Shown here in pieces: positions 32,658 to 41,873 of a stretch of DNA of 64,000 nucleotides; the first letter of the stretch is position 1, and each line of letters opens with the position of its first letter. Where the stretch lies: the NCBI RefSeq assembly GCF_023155275.1, contig NZ_JALMUV010000016.1, positions 78,648 through 142,647 on the forward strand. Direction: 5' to 3'. Made by a program: the position numbers and the translations under genes. The notes below the pieces were generated by a model that was given only the letters and a program-made list of their open reading frames with translations, was not told the DNA's origin and searched no databases. The stretch comes from Streptomyces rhizoryzae. GTDB lineage: Bacteria > Actinomycetota > Actinomycetes > Streptomycetales > Streptomycetaceae.

Positions 32658-35373
32658 CGCCCAGCTTGGGGAAGACCCGGTAGAGGTGGGAGCCGACGGT
32701 GCGCGGTGAGAGGAACAGTTTCTCCCCGATCTCGCGGTTCGTCAGGCCCCGGGCGGCCAGCTGGACGATCTGCTGCTGCTGGGGGCTGAGTTCGGTGAAG
32801 GCGCTGGGTGCGGCGATGGTCGCCTCGATGCCGGCGGCGCGCAGTTCCGCCTGTGCCCGCTCGATCCACGGCCGGGCGCCCAGCCGCTGGAAGGTTTCCA
32901 GGGCGGCGCTGAGCAGGGGACGTGCCTGGGCGATACGGCGCCGGCGGCGGAGCCATTCCCCGTAGTCGAGCCGGGTCTGGGCCCGTTCGAACGGCCACTG
33001 CTCACCCGCGGGCCGTGCGAGCGCCGCCTGGAAGAACGGCTCCGCGTGCTCGGGATCCGCCAGCAGGGCGCGGCCCCGGTCGATCAGGGCGGCCACCCGT
33101 GCCGACACGCCGGTACCGAGCCGTCGCGCCGCCCGCTCCAGCAACTCCGAGGCGTGCTCCTGCCGACCTCGGCGGACGGCCGCGGCCGCGAGGTCGGCCA
33201 GGACGGTGTAGGAGGCGTGGTAGTGGACCGGATCGCCGTCGTCGGTGAACGCGGAGCGGAACTGTGCGTATGCGGTGTCGTAGTCGCCCTCGGCCACGGC
33301 CGCCAGTCCCAGGGCCCGGCGCGCGAAGACCGCCACCGAGCGGCTCTCCAACGGGTCGACGAGGGCCAGGGCTCGCTCGGCGAGCCGGCGCGCGGCGGCC
33401 GGGTCGCCGAGCAGGCCGACCACCGTGGCGTCGAGTGCCCAAGCACACGCCTCGGCGTGGTCGAGTCCGGCCGCCGCGGCCATGGCCGCGATGTCGGCCG
33501 CCACCGAGCGGGCCTCGGACCATCGGCCCTGATCCAGGCGGGTCCAGCCGGCCGCGCACGCCAGCCCGTCCGGGACCGGGCCGTGGACCTGCCACTGGTC
33601 GAACGCCTCGTCGAAGGTCTCGGCGGCGAGCGTGGTCCGGTCGAGCAGCCAGGCGACGATGGCCAGCGCGGTCAGGCGCCGGGCGTCGCCCTTGGCCTCG
33701 GCGATGAGCTCCGGCAGCACCGGAGCGAGGGACGCTCCCGCGCCGCTGGGGTCGGAGACGGCCAGCACCCAGGCGCGCAGCGCCGTACCGGCGGCATCGT
33801 CGGGTACGCGGGAGAGCAGGCTCTGGATCTGTCGCTGCTGGGACTCCTCGCCCGAGTAGTAACGGACCACCGCCGCTGCGGCCAGTGCGTCGAGTACGAG
33901 GGGCGACCGGGCCCCCGCCGCCGTGTCCGCGACCCGCATGAGCAGGGCGAAGGCCGCTGTGTGGTGGGGGCCCAGGGACATGAGCCGGCCGGTGGCCAGC
34001 GCGGCTTCGCCCAGGAGCGACGGGTCGTCGGTGCACGCGCGGACCGCGGCGGCCAGGTGTTCCACCCAGCCGAGTTGACCGGTGAAGACGGCACCGGCAG
34101 CGGCTTCGGTCAGCAGGCGCGCCCGGTCCTCGCGCCGCGGGCTGAGCTCCGCGGCGCGCTCCAGGGCCGCGGCAGCGGCCGCAAAGCCTCCTCGGCGCCG
34201 GGCCCGGTCGGCCGTCCGCTGCAAGGCGGCCGCCACGTCCTGGTCAGGGCGCACCGTCGCGGCGGCGAGGTGCCAGGCGCGGCGGTCGGGCTCCTCGCGC
34301 AGCAACTCCGCGAGCGCGAGGTGCGCCCTGCGGCGTTCCTTGAGCGGCGCGGCGTGGTAGACGGCTGAGCGGACGAGCGGGTGACGGAAGGAGATCCCGG
34401 CTCCGTCCTGGCGTACGAGACCGGCTCGATCCGCGGGTTCCCATGCCTCGTCGTCCGCCTGCGGGAGTCCCATGGCGGCTGCCTGCGCGTCCGCCGCGTC
34501 GGCGGCCGCGAGGAGCAGCAGGATGCGGCGGGTCGGTTCCGGCAGGTCCGCCGCGTGCCCCGCGAAGATCCGCTCCAGCCGGTCGGTGACCGGCAGCGGG
34601 CCCTCCACGTGACTGCCCTCGGGGGGCCGGACCGCGGTGGCGTGGGCGAGTTCCACCAGAGCCAGCGGGTTGCCGGCCGCTTCCTCAAGGATCCGCAGGC
34701 GGGTCCGGCCGGTGGGCGGCGCGGGCTGCCGGTCGAGCAGCCGGTTGGCCGCCTCGCCGTCCAGCGGGCCGAGTGCGAGGCGCTCGTACCCCTTGTCGAA
34801 GCCGGGTAGCGCGGCCGCGGTGCGGACTCCGAGCAACAGCGTCACCGGCTCGCTGTCCATGCGTCGCGCCACGAAGGAGAGAACGTCCAGTGATCCGCGG
34901 TCGATCCACTGCGCGTCGTCGACCACCACCAGCAGCGGTGCCGTTTCCGCCAGGTCCGACAACAAGGTCAGAACCGCCAGGCCGACCACCATCGCGTCGG
35001 GAGCCTCGGCACACTCGTCGAGTCCCAGGACGGCACGGAGCGCGGCGCGCTGCCGCGACGGCAGGCCCTCCGCCGCACCGAGCACCGGGCGGAGCACCTG
35101 ATGAAGACCGGCGAATCCGAGGTGCGCCTCGGACTCGCTCCCCACCGCTCGCAGCACTCGGCCGCCCGCCCCGTGTGCGTGATCGGCCGCGATGTCGAGC
35201 AGCGTGCTCTTTCCGGCACCGGGGTCACCCGTGACGACCAACACGTCACTGCGGGACCGACCAGCGCCGACATGCCGGATGATTTCCGCCGTCTCGCTCT
35301 CTCGGCCCACCAGCGGCAGACCGGAATGGCGCGTCGAGCGCTGGCCCCCACGGACCCATCCATCATTTTCCAC
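32590..35373 (-). CDS. LAL-type LuxR transcriptional regulator with AAA/MalT-like NTPase
   Basis: A 927-residue regulator. It has an N-terminal NTPase with Walker A GDPGAGKST (about 49-57) and Walker B-like LLVVVDDAQW, a long helical TPR-like middle, and a C-terminal LuxR helix-turn-helix (LSPQQQQIVQLAARGLTNRE onward). Size and order are those of large ATP-binding LuxR (LAL) regulators of Streptomyces. It is transcribed toward the kasugamycin cluster end but separated from it, and diverges from the MBL hydrolase gene. A 22-bp motif repeated in the shared upstream region could be its binding site. Confidence 0.92.
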   Translation of the reverse strand: MENDGWVRGGQRSTRHSGLPLVGRESETAEIIRHVGAGRSRSDVLVVTGDPGAGKSTLLDIAADHAHGAGGRVLRAVGSESEAHLGFAGLHQVLRPVLGAAEGLPSRQRAALRAVLGLDECAEAPDAMVVGLAVLTLLSDLAETAPLLVVVDDAQWIDRGSLDVLSFVARRMDSEPVTLLLGVRTAAALPGFDKGYERLALGPLDGEAANRLLDRQPAPPTGRTRLRILEEAAGNPLALVELAHATAVRPPEGSHVEGPLPVTDRLERIFAGHAADLPEPTRRILLLLAAADAADAQAAAMGLPQADDEAWEPADRAGLVRQDGAGISFRHPLVRSAVYHAAPLKERRRAHLALAELLREEPDRRAWHLAAATVRPDQDVAAALQRTADRARRRGGFAAAAAALERAAELSPRREDRARLLTEAAAGAVFTGQLGWVEHLAAAVRACTDDPSLLGEAALATGRLMSLGPHHTAAFALLMRVADTAAGARSPLVLDALAAAAVVRYYSGEESQQRQIQSLLSRVPDDAAGTALRAWVLAVSDPSGAGASLAPVLPELIAEAKGDARRLTALAIVAWLLDRTTLAAETFDEAFDQWQVHGPVPDGLACAAGWTRLDQGRWSEARSVAADIAAMAAAAGLDHAEACAWALDATVVGLLGDPAAARRLAERALALVDPLESRSVAVFARRALGLAAVAEGDYDTAYAQFRSAFTDDGDPVHYHASYTVLADLAAAAVRRGRQEHASELLERAARRLGTGVSARVAALIDRGRALLADPEHAEPFFQAALARPAGEQWPFERAQTRLDYGEWLRRRRRIAQARPLLSAALETFQRLGARPWIERAQAELRAAGIEATIAAPSAFTELSPQQQQIVQLAARGLTNREIGEKLFLSPRTVGSHLYRVFPKLGVTARSQLRDVLEGSLSGTGVQS

Positions 35374-35492
35374 GCATGCCCCAGGGAATTGAAATACCCC
35401 AGATACTAGCGGGGGAGAACCGGGCAGCGCCCGCGGCGGGAGCGGACTCCGGGCCGCCCGGAAGCGCAGCGGACTCGAAGCTGCTCAGGATC

Positions 35493-35514
35493 ATGCAGTC
35501 ACGTGCCGCATACC
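35493..35514. repeat. 22-bp imperfect direct repeat, copy 1
   Basis: This begins ATGCAGTC and ends ATACC, matches copy 2 at 19 of 22 positions in the same orientation, and lies 120 bp upstream of the LAL gene start. It is a candidate regulator-binding site. Confidence 0.6.
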
Positions 35515-35972
35515 CCCGGCCGTCCGTCCGGCCACAGAATCGGGCAGCGGGCACGGCTGTGCCTTTCCCGGCCGACGGGCAGGCACGGCCGGGCGCCGCC
35601 GGTGGCGTCCTGCCCTCACGAACGGGGAGCGCGCAGGCCGTCCCTCTCGCACGGAAGGCGCTGTCGTGGTGACCGGATGCTCGTGGCTGGTCGGACTCGG
35701 GCTCCGTACGTCGTGCGGTCGGCTCGTACACCACTTCTCCGTGGTCGACGGCATGGCCGATCCCGGGCAGGCCCGCCAGGCTGCTCTTGAGCGGGCGAAC
35801 GACCCGAGCGAACGCGCGGTGCACGGAACCCTGCGACTCGACGACGGCTGTGTCGAGATGCGCCGGATGTCGCGTGACCTCCCGGGCGCCTGGCGGCTGT
35901 CCGTCCCGAGTCCGCGCACGGCGTAGCAGCGGCGCCCGCCCTGCGCCCGCCCGCTCAGGGCCCGGCGCGCAG

Positions 35973-35994
35973 ATGCAGTCATGTGACGGATACC
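35973..35994. repeat. 22-bp imperfect direct repeat, copy 2
   Basis: The second copy lies 58 bp upstream of the MBL-hydrolase ATG, close to where its promoter should be. It shares the ATGCAGTC start and ATACC end with copy 1. Confidence 0.6.
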
Positions 35995-36052
35995 GCGCCG
36001 GCCGGCGCCGCTCGTACGGTTGACCAAATCCTACGAATTTCAAGGGTATTCC

Positions 36053-36967
36053 ATGGAACAGATCATCCTCGGCAATGTCTCTCTCACCCGGGTGTGGGAA
36101 TATTTCGGCCCCGTCGATATGGCACCGGACGCTTTCTTCCCGGAAAGCTCCAAGGAAATCTGGGAAGCCGGTACCGACTGGCTCGCGCCGCATTTTCTGA
36201 ATGCCGAGACCAACATCGTGAATTCCGCGATCCAGACCTGGCTGTTGCGCAGCGAGGGCACGACGATCCTCGTCGACACCGGCGTGGGCAACCACAAGGA
36301 GCGTCCCTACGCCCCGGTGTGGAGCCACCTCGAAACGGACTTCCTCGCCAACCTCGCCCGAGCCGGCGTCCAGCCCGAGGACGTGGACATCGTCATCAAC
36401 ACGCACCTCCACATCGACCACGTCGGCTGGAACACCTACCTGGACGGGCGGCAGTGGGTGCCCACCTTCCCGAACGCCACCTACCTGATGCCCAAGGACG
36501 ACTTCGACTTCTGGAATCCGGAGAACGGGCACCAGCCGCTGCTCGGCCGCGGCAACCAGAACGTCTTCGAGGACAGCGTGGCCCCGGTCCACCAGGCCGG
36601 CCGCACGCAACTGTGGGAGCACAGCCACCGGATCGACGCGAACCTGCGCCTGGACCCCGCTCCCGGGCACACCCCCGGCTCCTCCGTCCTGACCCTCACC
36701 TCCGGGGCGGACCGCGCGGTGTTCGTCGGCGACCTGCTGCACAGCCCGGTGCAGATCCTCGAACCGGACGCCAACAGCTGCTTCTGCGAGGACCCCGCCG
36801 AAGCCCGCGCCACCCGCCGCAAGGTGCTCGGCTGGGCCGCCGACAACAACGCCCTCGTCATCCCCGCCCACCTGGGCGGCCACGGCGCCACCGAAGTCGT
36901 ACGGGAGGGGAGCACCTTCGCCATCAAGGGCTGGGCGCCCTTCGCCCCGTACCCCGAGCAGGGCTGA
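36053..36967 (+). CDS. Metallo-beta-lactamase-fold hydrolase
   Basis: A 304-residue MBL-fold enzyme. The metal motif THLHIDH is at 117-123 (His118, His120, Asp122, His123). Further ligands are in APGHTPGSS, VFVGDLLHSP and IPAHLGGHG. The group includes AHL lactonase-like and alkylsulfatase-like hydrolases. No signal peptide is present. The ATG at 36053 has AAGGG at proper spacing and is preferred over an upstream TTG at 36020. It is followed by a carboxylesterase 22 bp later, so both may act on the same ester- or lactone-containing substrate. Confidence 0.9.
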   Translation: MEQIILGNVSLTRVWEYFGPVDMAPDAFFPESSKEIWEAGTDWLAPHFLNAETNIVNSAIQTWLLRSEGTTILVDTGVGNHKERPYAPVWSHLETDFLANLARAGVQPEDVDIVINTHLHIDHVGWNTYLDGRQWVPTFPNATYLMPKDDFDFWNPENGHQPLLGRGNQNVFEDSVAPVHQAGRTQLWEHSHRIDANLRLDPAPGHTPGSSVLTLTSGADRAVFVGDLLHSPVQILEPDANSCFCEDPAEARATRRKVLGWAADNNALVIPAHLGGHGATEVVREGSTFAIKGWAPFAPYPEQG

Positions 36968-36989
36968 AGCGCGCGGAAAGGCACCAGAG

Positions 36990-38483
36990 ATGAGTCACTA
37001 CCCCCAACCCGTCGTGACCACCGCGCAGGGAGCCGTCCGCGGCCTGCGCCAGCACAACGGAACCGCCGCCTTCCTGAACATCCCCTACGCCGCCCCGCCC
37101 CGCGCCGCCGGCCGATTCGCGCCGGCGCAGCCGCACGAGCCGTGGGACGGCGTACGGGACGCCACCGTGCCCGGCCCCACCGCACCGCAGTCCGAGCGCA
37201 CGCTCGGCCGCATCGACATGGCTCCCTACTTCGGCACCGGCTGGAGCCGCGGCGAGGACTACCTCACCGTCAACGTCTGGACGCCCGCCGCCGCGCAGGG
37301 CGGCCTGCCCGTGATGGTGTTCGTCCACGGCGGCGGCTTCGTCGCCGGTTCGACGCGGTCCGCGCTGTACGACGGCTCCGCCTTCGCCCGTGACGGCGTC
37401 GTCCTCGTCACGCTCAACTACCGGCTCGGGATCCCCGGATTCCTCCACCTCCCCGGGGCCCCCGCCAACCGCGGACTGCTCGACGTCGTCGCCGCGCTGC
37501 GCTGGGTGCGGGAGAACATCGCCGCGTTCGGCGGCGACCCGGACAACGTCACGCTCTTCGGCCAGTCGGCCGGGGCCACCGTCGTCGGCGGCGTCCTGGC
37601 CACCGCGGAGGCCGCGGGACTTCTCCGCCGGGCGATCGTGCAGAGCGGCAGCGGGCTGGGCGCGTTCACCACCGAGCAGGCAGCTCGCGTCACCGCCGCA
37701 GCCGCCGAGGCCCTGGGCGTCAAGCCGCAGGTGGACGCCTTCGCGGAGATCCCCGATGAGCGCCTTGTGGATGCCGCCTCCCAGCTCGCGGGCATCGACC
37801 TGCGGACCGCCACCCACCACGACCCGCTGCTCGGCCTCAGCCCCTTCAGCCTGGTCCTGGACACCCAGCCCGCCGTATCCGTCGCCGCCGGACACAGCTC
37901 CGGCGTAGACCTGCTCGTCGGGACCAACACCGAAGAGGGGCTCCTCTACCTGGTCCCCGTGGACAAGTACGCCTCCTCGACCGCCGAGGACGTGCACGAC
38001 ACGGCGGCGCGCTCGCACCCGAACCCGGCGCGGCTCGTCGAGACGTACCGCACCACACGTCCCGGGGCGTCCTACGGCGAACTGCGCTCGGCCATCATGG
38101 GCGACGCGCTGTTCGGCGCGGGCAGCCGGGCCCTGGCCGCCGCCCACGCCGCGCACCCCGGGTCCGCGACCTTCGCCTACGAGTTCGCCTGGCGCTCGCC
38201 CGCCCTGGACGGAGAGCTGGGTGCCACGCACGCGGTCGAGCTGCCCTTCGTCTTCGATCTCACGCACCTGCCGGAGCTGCTCGGTCCCGCCGCCCTGCTC
38301 GGCCCCGACAAGCCCCCGGCGGATCTCGCGGCCCGCCTGCACGAGACCTGGATCCGGTTCGCCACCACCGGCGACCCCGGCTGGGACCCGTACGACACCG
38401 AACGCCGGGCCACGATGCACATCGACGCGGAGTGGTCCCAGGTCGACGACCCCCGCAGTCAGGAACGACAGGTCTGGAGCTGA
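36990..38483 (+). CDS. Type-B carboxylesterase/para-nitrobenzyl esterase family
   Basis: A 497-residue alpha/beta hydrolase. The oxyanion sequence FVHGGGFVAGS is at 111-121, the nucleophile Ser193 is in LFGQSAGATVVGG, the acidic member is in GTNTEEGLLY, and the catalytic His is in ATHAVELPFVF. It lacks a signal peptide, unlike many secreted members. It is probably co-transcribed with the MBL gene upstream. The RidA-like sequence after its stop stays in the same frame. Confidence 0.93.
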   Translation: MSHYPQPVVTTAQGAVRGLRQHNGTAAFLNIPYAAPPRAAGRFAPAQPHEPWDGVRDATVPGPTAPQSERTLGRIDMAPYFGTGWSRGEDYLTVNVWTPAAAQGGLPVMVFVHGGGFVAGSTRSALYDGSAFARDGVVLVTLNYRLGIPGFLHLPGAPANRGLLDVVAALRWVRENIAAFGGDPDNVTLFGQSAGATVVGGVLATAEAAGLLRRAIVQSGSGLGAFTTEQAARVTAAAAEALGVKPQVDAFAEIPDERLVDAASQLAGIDLRTATHHDPLLGLSPFSLVLDTQPAVSVAAGHSSGVDLLVGTNTEEGLLYLVPVDKYASSTAEDVHDTAARSHPNPARLVETYRTTRPGASYGELRSAIMGDALFGAGSRALAAAHAAHPGSATFAYEFAWRSPALDGELGATHAVELPFVFDLTHLPELLGPAALLGPDKPPADLAARLHETWIRFATTGDPGWDPYDTERRATMHIDAEWSQVDDPRSQERQVWS

Positions 38484-38753
38484 CGCCCGCACGGGTTTCG
38501 CCTGCTCACCCCCGCCGAGCAGACCGCACAGACCCTGCGCGACGTCACCGCGGGCCTCAAGGCGGCCGGCGCCGGCCTGGAAGACGTCGTCATGCTCCGC
38601 GTCTGCCTCACCGACCCCGCCCACCTGCCCGAGCCGAACGAGGCGTACGGTGCGGCCCTCGGCGGGGTCCTCCCCGCCCGCACCACCGTCTCCGTGCAAC
38701 TCCCGCCGGGACTGCTCGTCGAGATCGACGCCCTGGCAGTGCTGGACGACTGA
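38484..38753 (+). pseudogene. RidA-family fragment, N-terminus missing
   Basis: Directly after the esterase TGA, in the same reading frame, the sequence encodes RLLTPAEQTAQTLRDVTAGL, GLEDVVMLRVCLTD and ARTTVSVQLPPGLLVEIDAL. This is the C-terminal two thirds of a RidA/YjgF enamine deaminase, including the conserved Arg and Glu of the ligand site. There is no start codon before an internal ATG, and the first 40 or so residues of the family are missing. A deletion that removed the RidA 5' end next to the esterase gene is the simplest explanation. Confidence 0.7.
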
Positions 38754-38942
38754 TCCAGCCACAGAGCAGGGCCGGTCCGGCGCGGCCCCCCTCCCGGGTG
38801 GTGGGCAGGGCGGCGGCCGGCGCGGTGTCGGCTACCGGTGCTCGATGGGTCCGGTACCACGCGCTTTCCGCTGAGTGCCGCACCTCGGCGGTGCTCTGGA
38901 TCCTCGTGGAATCCCCGGCTCCGCGGGGGGATACTGATCGCT

Positions 38943-39563
38943 ATGCGAGTTGACTTCGATCCTGCCGAGATGCCCCGTAACGACTTCTACAAGCTGTTGA
39001 CCGCGACGGTCGTGCCGCGACCGATCGCCTGGGTGTCGACGATCAACCCGGACAACGATTCCAGCAACCTGGCCCCGCATTCCTTCTTCAGCATCGCCAG
39101 CGTCGCGCCGCCCGTGGTGATGTTCAGCTCCGTCGGGCGCAAGGACACGCTCCGGAACATCGAAGCCACCGGTGAATTTGTCGTCAACTTCACGCCGGAG
39201 GAGCTCTTTGAGCAGATCAATGACACGGCTACGGATTTTCCGCGCGGGGTGAGCGAGTTCGAGGCGGTCGGGATCGAGTCCGAGCCGAGCCTGCGGGTGA
39301 AGCCGCCGCGCGTTGCCGCCTCGCCGGTGGCGCTGGAGTGCGAACTGCACAGTACGGTGCGGATCGGTGACGGCAGTGTCGTATTCGGGCGCGTGGTGCA
39401 CGCGGTGATCTCGGAGGACGTACTCGTCGACGGCCACCCCGAAATCGAGAAACTCCGGCCGCTCGCACGGTTGGGAAAGAACGAGTGGGGGACGGTCGGC
39501 GGACTGCGTGATCTGGCGCGTGTCCGCCACGAGGACTGGCGGGGGCCCGCGGCCGACCGCTAG
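38943..39563 (+). CDS. Flavin reductase family protein (FMN-binding split barrel)
   Basis: A 206-residue split-barrel flavoprotein. The family pattern is PRPIAWVSTINPDN (about 25-38), NLAPHSFFSIASVAPPVVMF (about 42-61), GRKDTLRNIEATGEFVVNF and a C-terminal PLARLGKNEWGTVG. It probably reduces or binds FMN for a partner oxygenase that is not encoded next to it. The ATG lies about 14 bp after a GGGGGG run. Confidence 0.9.
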   Translation: MRVDFDPAEMPRNDFYKLLTATVVPRPIAWVSTINPDNDSSNLAPHSFFSIASVAPPVVMFSSVGRKDTLRNIEATGEFVVNFTPEELFEQINDTATDFPRGVSEFEAVGIESEPSLRVKPPRVAASPVALECELHSTVRIGDGSVVFGRVVHAVISEDVLVDGHPEIEKLRPLARLGKNEWGTVGGLRDLARVRHEDWRGPAADR

Positions 39564-39639
39564 GGGGTGTCCGGCGATGAGCCGGTAAGCGGAGGAGGAA
39601 AGGGGGAGGAGGGGAAGGAGACGCGGATGGCGAGGCGCG

Positions 39640-39849
39640 GCTACCGATCGGCTCGCGAACGGTCTCGTCGGCCCGGTCGTCGTACGGCGTCGGCTCGACG
39701 TTCACCACCACGAGCCGCGCGCCGTGGTCCGCGGCGGTCGCTGCCGGCTGCACCTGAAGGGTGGTCCCCACCGCGAGGAACACCGCGCAGACCTTGGCGA
39801 TCTCCCATGCCTGCGCCAGCACCTCTGGGGCGAGCCGCTCGCCGGACGT
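39640..39849 (-). pseudogene. Sir2-type deacetylase fragment
   Basis: On the minus strand the stretch ERLAPEVLAQAWEIAKVCAV, FLAVGTTLQVQPAA and RLVVVNVEPTPYDDRAD matches the C-terminal NAD-binding half of bacterial sirtuins (GTSLxVxP and NxExT motifs). The N-terminal NAD and zinc segments are absent, and the frame runs on without a normal end. The neighbouring XRE gene replaces what would be the 5' part. It is a truncated remnant. Confidence 0.55.
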
Positions 39850-39924
39850 CACCGTCGCGGACTGCTCAGTTGCTGCTCGAACTCGCATTGGAAGGGGCCA
39901 TGCCGTTTCGGGCAGTATCAGGGT

Positions 39925-40497
39925 GTGAACAGCGCGAAGAAGGACGTTCTGGATGCGGTCGGGCCCCGTCTGCGGGAGCTGCGTCGCCGGCGGGGGATCA
40001 CGCTGGCCGAGCTTGGCCAGCGGACCGGAATCAGCGAGAGCACGCTGTCTCGTCTGGAGGGCGGCAGTCGCAAGCCGACTTTGGAGCTGCTGCTGCCACT
40101 CGCCGAGGTGTACGCGGTGCCCCTCGACCATCTCGTGGGCGCGCCCCGTACGGGAGACCCGCGCATTCACCTGCGCCCGGTGACCCGGGGAGGCATGACG
40201 TTGGTGCCGCTGAGCAATCCTGGTGGCGCCCAAGCTTATAAACTTCTCATTTCACCCACGTCCCAGGGTGAGCCGGAGCTGCAGACGCACGACGGTTTTG
40301 AGTGGCTCTATGTGCTCGCCGGCCGGCTCAGGCTGCTGCTGGGCGAGCAGAGCCTGAGCCTCAAGCCGGGCGAGGCCGCGGAGTTCGACACGCACGTGCC
40401 GCACTGGATTGGCGCCGACGGCGACCAGGCCGTTGAACTTCTCATCCTGCTCGGACGCCAGGGAGAACGGGCCCACCTCCGGGTCCGCGCCACCTGA
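39925..40497 (+). CDS. XRE-family regulator with C-terminal cupin domain
   Basis: A 190-residue regulator with an HTH (LRELRRRRGITLAELGQRTG, then SESTLSRLEGG, residues 11-41) followed by a small cupin barrel (FEWLYVLAGRLRLLLGEQ, LKPGEAAEFDTHVPHWIGAD). This is the usual HTH-cupin layout for small-molecule-responsive repressors. GTG 39925 is likely a leaderless or short-leader start, with a CAGTAT element just upstream. It faces a flavoprotein gene with only 18 bp between the stops, a pairing that suggests it controls that gene. Confidence 0.9.
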   Translation: MNSAKKDVLDAVGPRLRELRRRRGITLAELGQRTGISESTLSRLEGGSRKPTLELLLPLAEVYAVPLDHLVGAPRTGDPRIHLRPVTRGGMTLVPLSNPGGAQAYKLLISPTSQGEPELQTHDGFEWLYVLAGRLRLLLGEQSLSLKPGEAAEFDTHVPHWIGADGDQAVELLILLGRQGERAHLRVRAT

Positions 40498-40515
40498 CCC
40501 GGTCGCGGTAGGGGC

Positions 40516-41568
40516 TCAGTTACCGCCGGGGAGGGAGCCCGGTCGGTGTGCACGGCTGCCCTGCACCCGCCGCCGAACCTCGGCCTCCATCGCCCCGCTG
40601 AATACTTCACCGTCCTTCGCCGCGCGGGCGGCGGCTTCCGCGTCGGCCTTCAGCAAGTCCATGTGGATCGCGGCGGCAGCGGTGGTGCCGGCTGCTGCCG
40701 CGGCGGGAACCCCGGCCAGTACATCGCTGACGTTCCCCGCGGCCCACACGCCTTGCACTCCGGTGAACCCGGAGGCGTCCACCTGAAGCTGCTCCCCCAG
40801 GCCCATGGGGTGTTCCTGCATCGTCACGCCCAGCTCGCGCAGGAAACCGGCGCGCGCGAGGAACCGGGGGGCGACCACCAGTTGCCGGACCGGCACCACC
40901 CTTCCTGACGCCAGCCGCACACCCGCCAGCTGGTCCTGGCTGTCGACCTCGATCCCGGTGGCCTCGCCGTCGACCACGCCGACACCGAGAGCGGTCAACT
41001 GTTCCCACTGTTCGTCGGTCAGTTCCGTTGCGGTGTGCAGGAACAGCGTGACGTCCTTGGACATCTGACGGAACAACAGTGCCTGGTGGAAGTTGCCGAG
41101 CACCCCGATGGCCGTGTCCCGGACTTCCCAGCCATGGCAGTACACGCAGTGCAGTACGTCCCGCCCCCACCGTTCGGCCAGCCCCGGCACGTCCGGCAGC
41201 GCATCGACCAAACCAGTGGTCACCAGCACTCTGCGCGTGTGTACGCGCTGCCCGCCCTCGGTGACGACCCAGAAGCCCGCGGCGTGCCGGGAGATCCGCG
41301 CGACCTGACCCGACACGATACGACCGCCGTACGAAGCGACCTCCTCGCGCCCGAGCCGCAGCAGTTCCAGGGGAGAGATGCCCTCGCGGCCGAGCACTCC
41401 GTGGGCGCCGGCAGCCGGAGCATTGCGGGGCTCACCCTTGTCGATCACCAGAACCGACCGGCGCACCCGGGCCAGCGTCAAAGCCCCGGACAGGCCGGCG
41501 GTCCCACCGCCGACCACCACGACGTCCCAGGTCTGTTCACCGTCTTGCATCAACTCGAACTCGCTCAT
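40516..41568 (-). CDS. NAD(P)/FAD-dependent oxidoreductase, thioredoxin-reductase-like
   Basis: A 350-residue two-dinucleotide-domain flavoprotein. The FAD loop VVVVGGGTAGLSGALTLA is at 16-33, CVYCHGWE with Cys141 and Cys144 takes the place of the TrxR CxxC, and the C-terminal GVWAAGNVSDVLAGVPAAAA binds FAD. This is the actinobacterial group with HCxYCHGWE, whose electron acceptor is usually unknown. The tail (residues 300-350) is longer than typical. A start at 41592 is possible, as the GAGGG before 41568 is very close to the ATG. Confidence 0.87.
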   Translation of the reverse strand: MSEFELMQDGEQTWDVVVVGGGTAGLSGALTLARVRRSVLVIDKGEPRNAPAAGAHGVLGREGISPLELLRLGREEVASYGGRIVSGQVARISRHAAGFWVVTEGGQRVHTRRVLVTTGLVDALPDVPGLAERWGRDVLHCVYCHGWEVRDTAIGVLGNFHQALLFRQMSKDVTLFLHTATELTDEQWEQLTALGVGVVDGEATGIEVDSQDQLAGVRLASGRVVPVRQLVVAPRFLARAGFLRELGVTMQEHPMGLGEQLQVDASGFTGVQGVWAAGNVSDVLAGVPAAAAAGTTAAAAIHMDLLKADAEAAARAAKDGEVFSGAMEAEVRRRVQGSRAHRPGSLPGGN

Positions 41569-41873
41569 GCCCTCAGCGTGCGACGGCGCCACGGACGCGG
41601 CAAAGGTTCATGCTGGATTGGCAAGACGCGCCGGTCTCCCGCCGGCGGCGATGGCCCGCCGCTCGGCTGACGGCCGGGCCCGCACCGGCCACCTTGCTGA
41701 TCCAGCAAGAAGATTCGTCACCTGTGGACACGTGTGTGCAGGCTGCGTCCAGGCGGTTCCGGCTCACAACCGAAAGCCGCTGTCTCCAGGCCGCGGTCGC
41801 GTTCCCTCATTCGTGGGGAATCCCTCCGACTCAAGCGGCATGTCGGTAATCGAAATACTTGAGGAAGCAGCAG
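41569..41873. other. Intergenic region, no gene seen
   Basis: About 300 bp between the flavoprotein start and the ABM-rhodanese gene. Short frames on both strands show no protein features. It should contain the two divergent promoters, but none could be fixed. Confidence 0.4.

Larger units (their letters stand above)
35374..36052. promoter_or_regulatory. Divergent intergenic region of the LAL regulator and MBL gene
   Basis: A 680-bp region without a convincing gene. A rightward frame at 35666-35926 has some protein-like character (DGCVEMRRMSRDLPGAWRLS) but no good start or family. Two imperfect copies of a 22-bp motif, listed separately, lie at its two ends. Confidence 0.45.

Noticed and set aside
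33046..34368. Plus-strand frame opposite the LAL regulator
   Set aside because: It is a shadow of the LuxR gene with Arg/Gly-rich composition.
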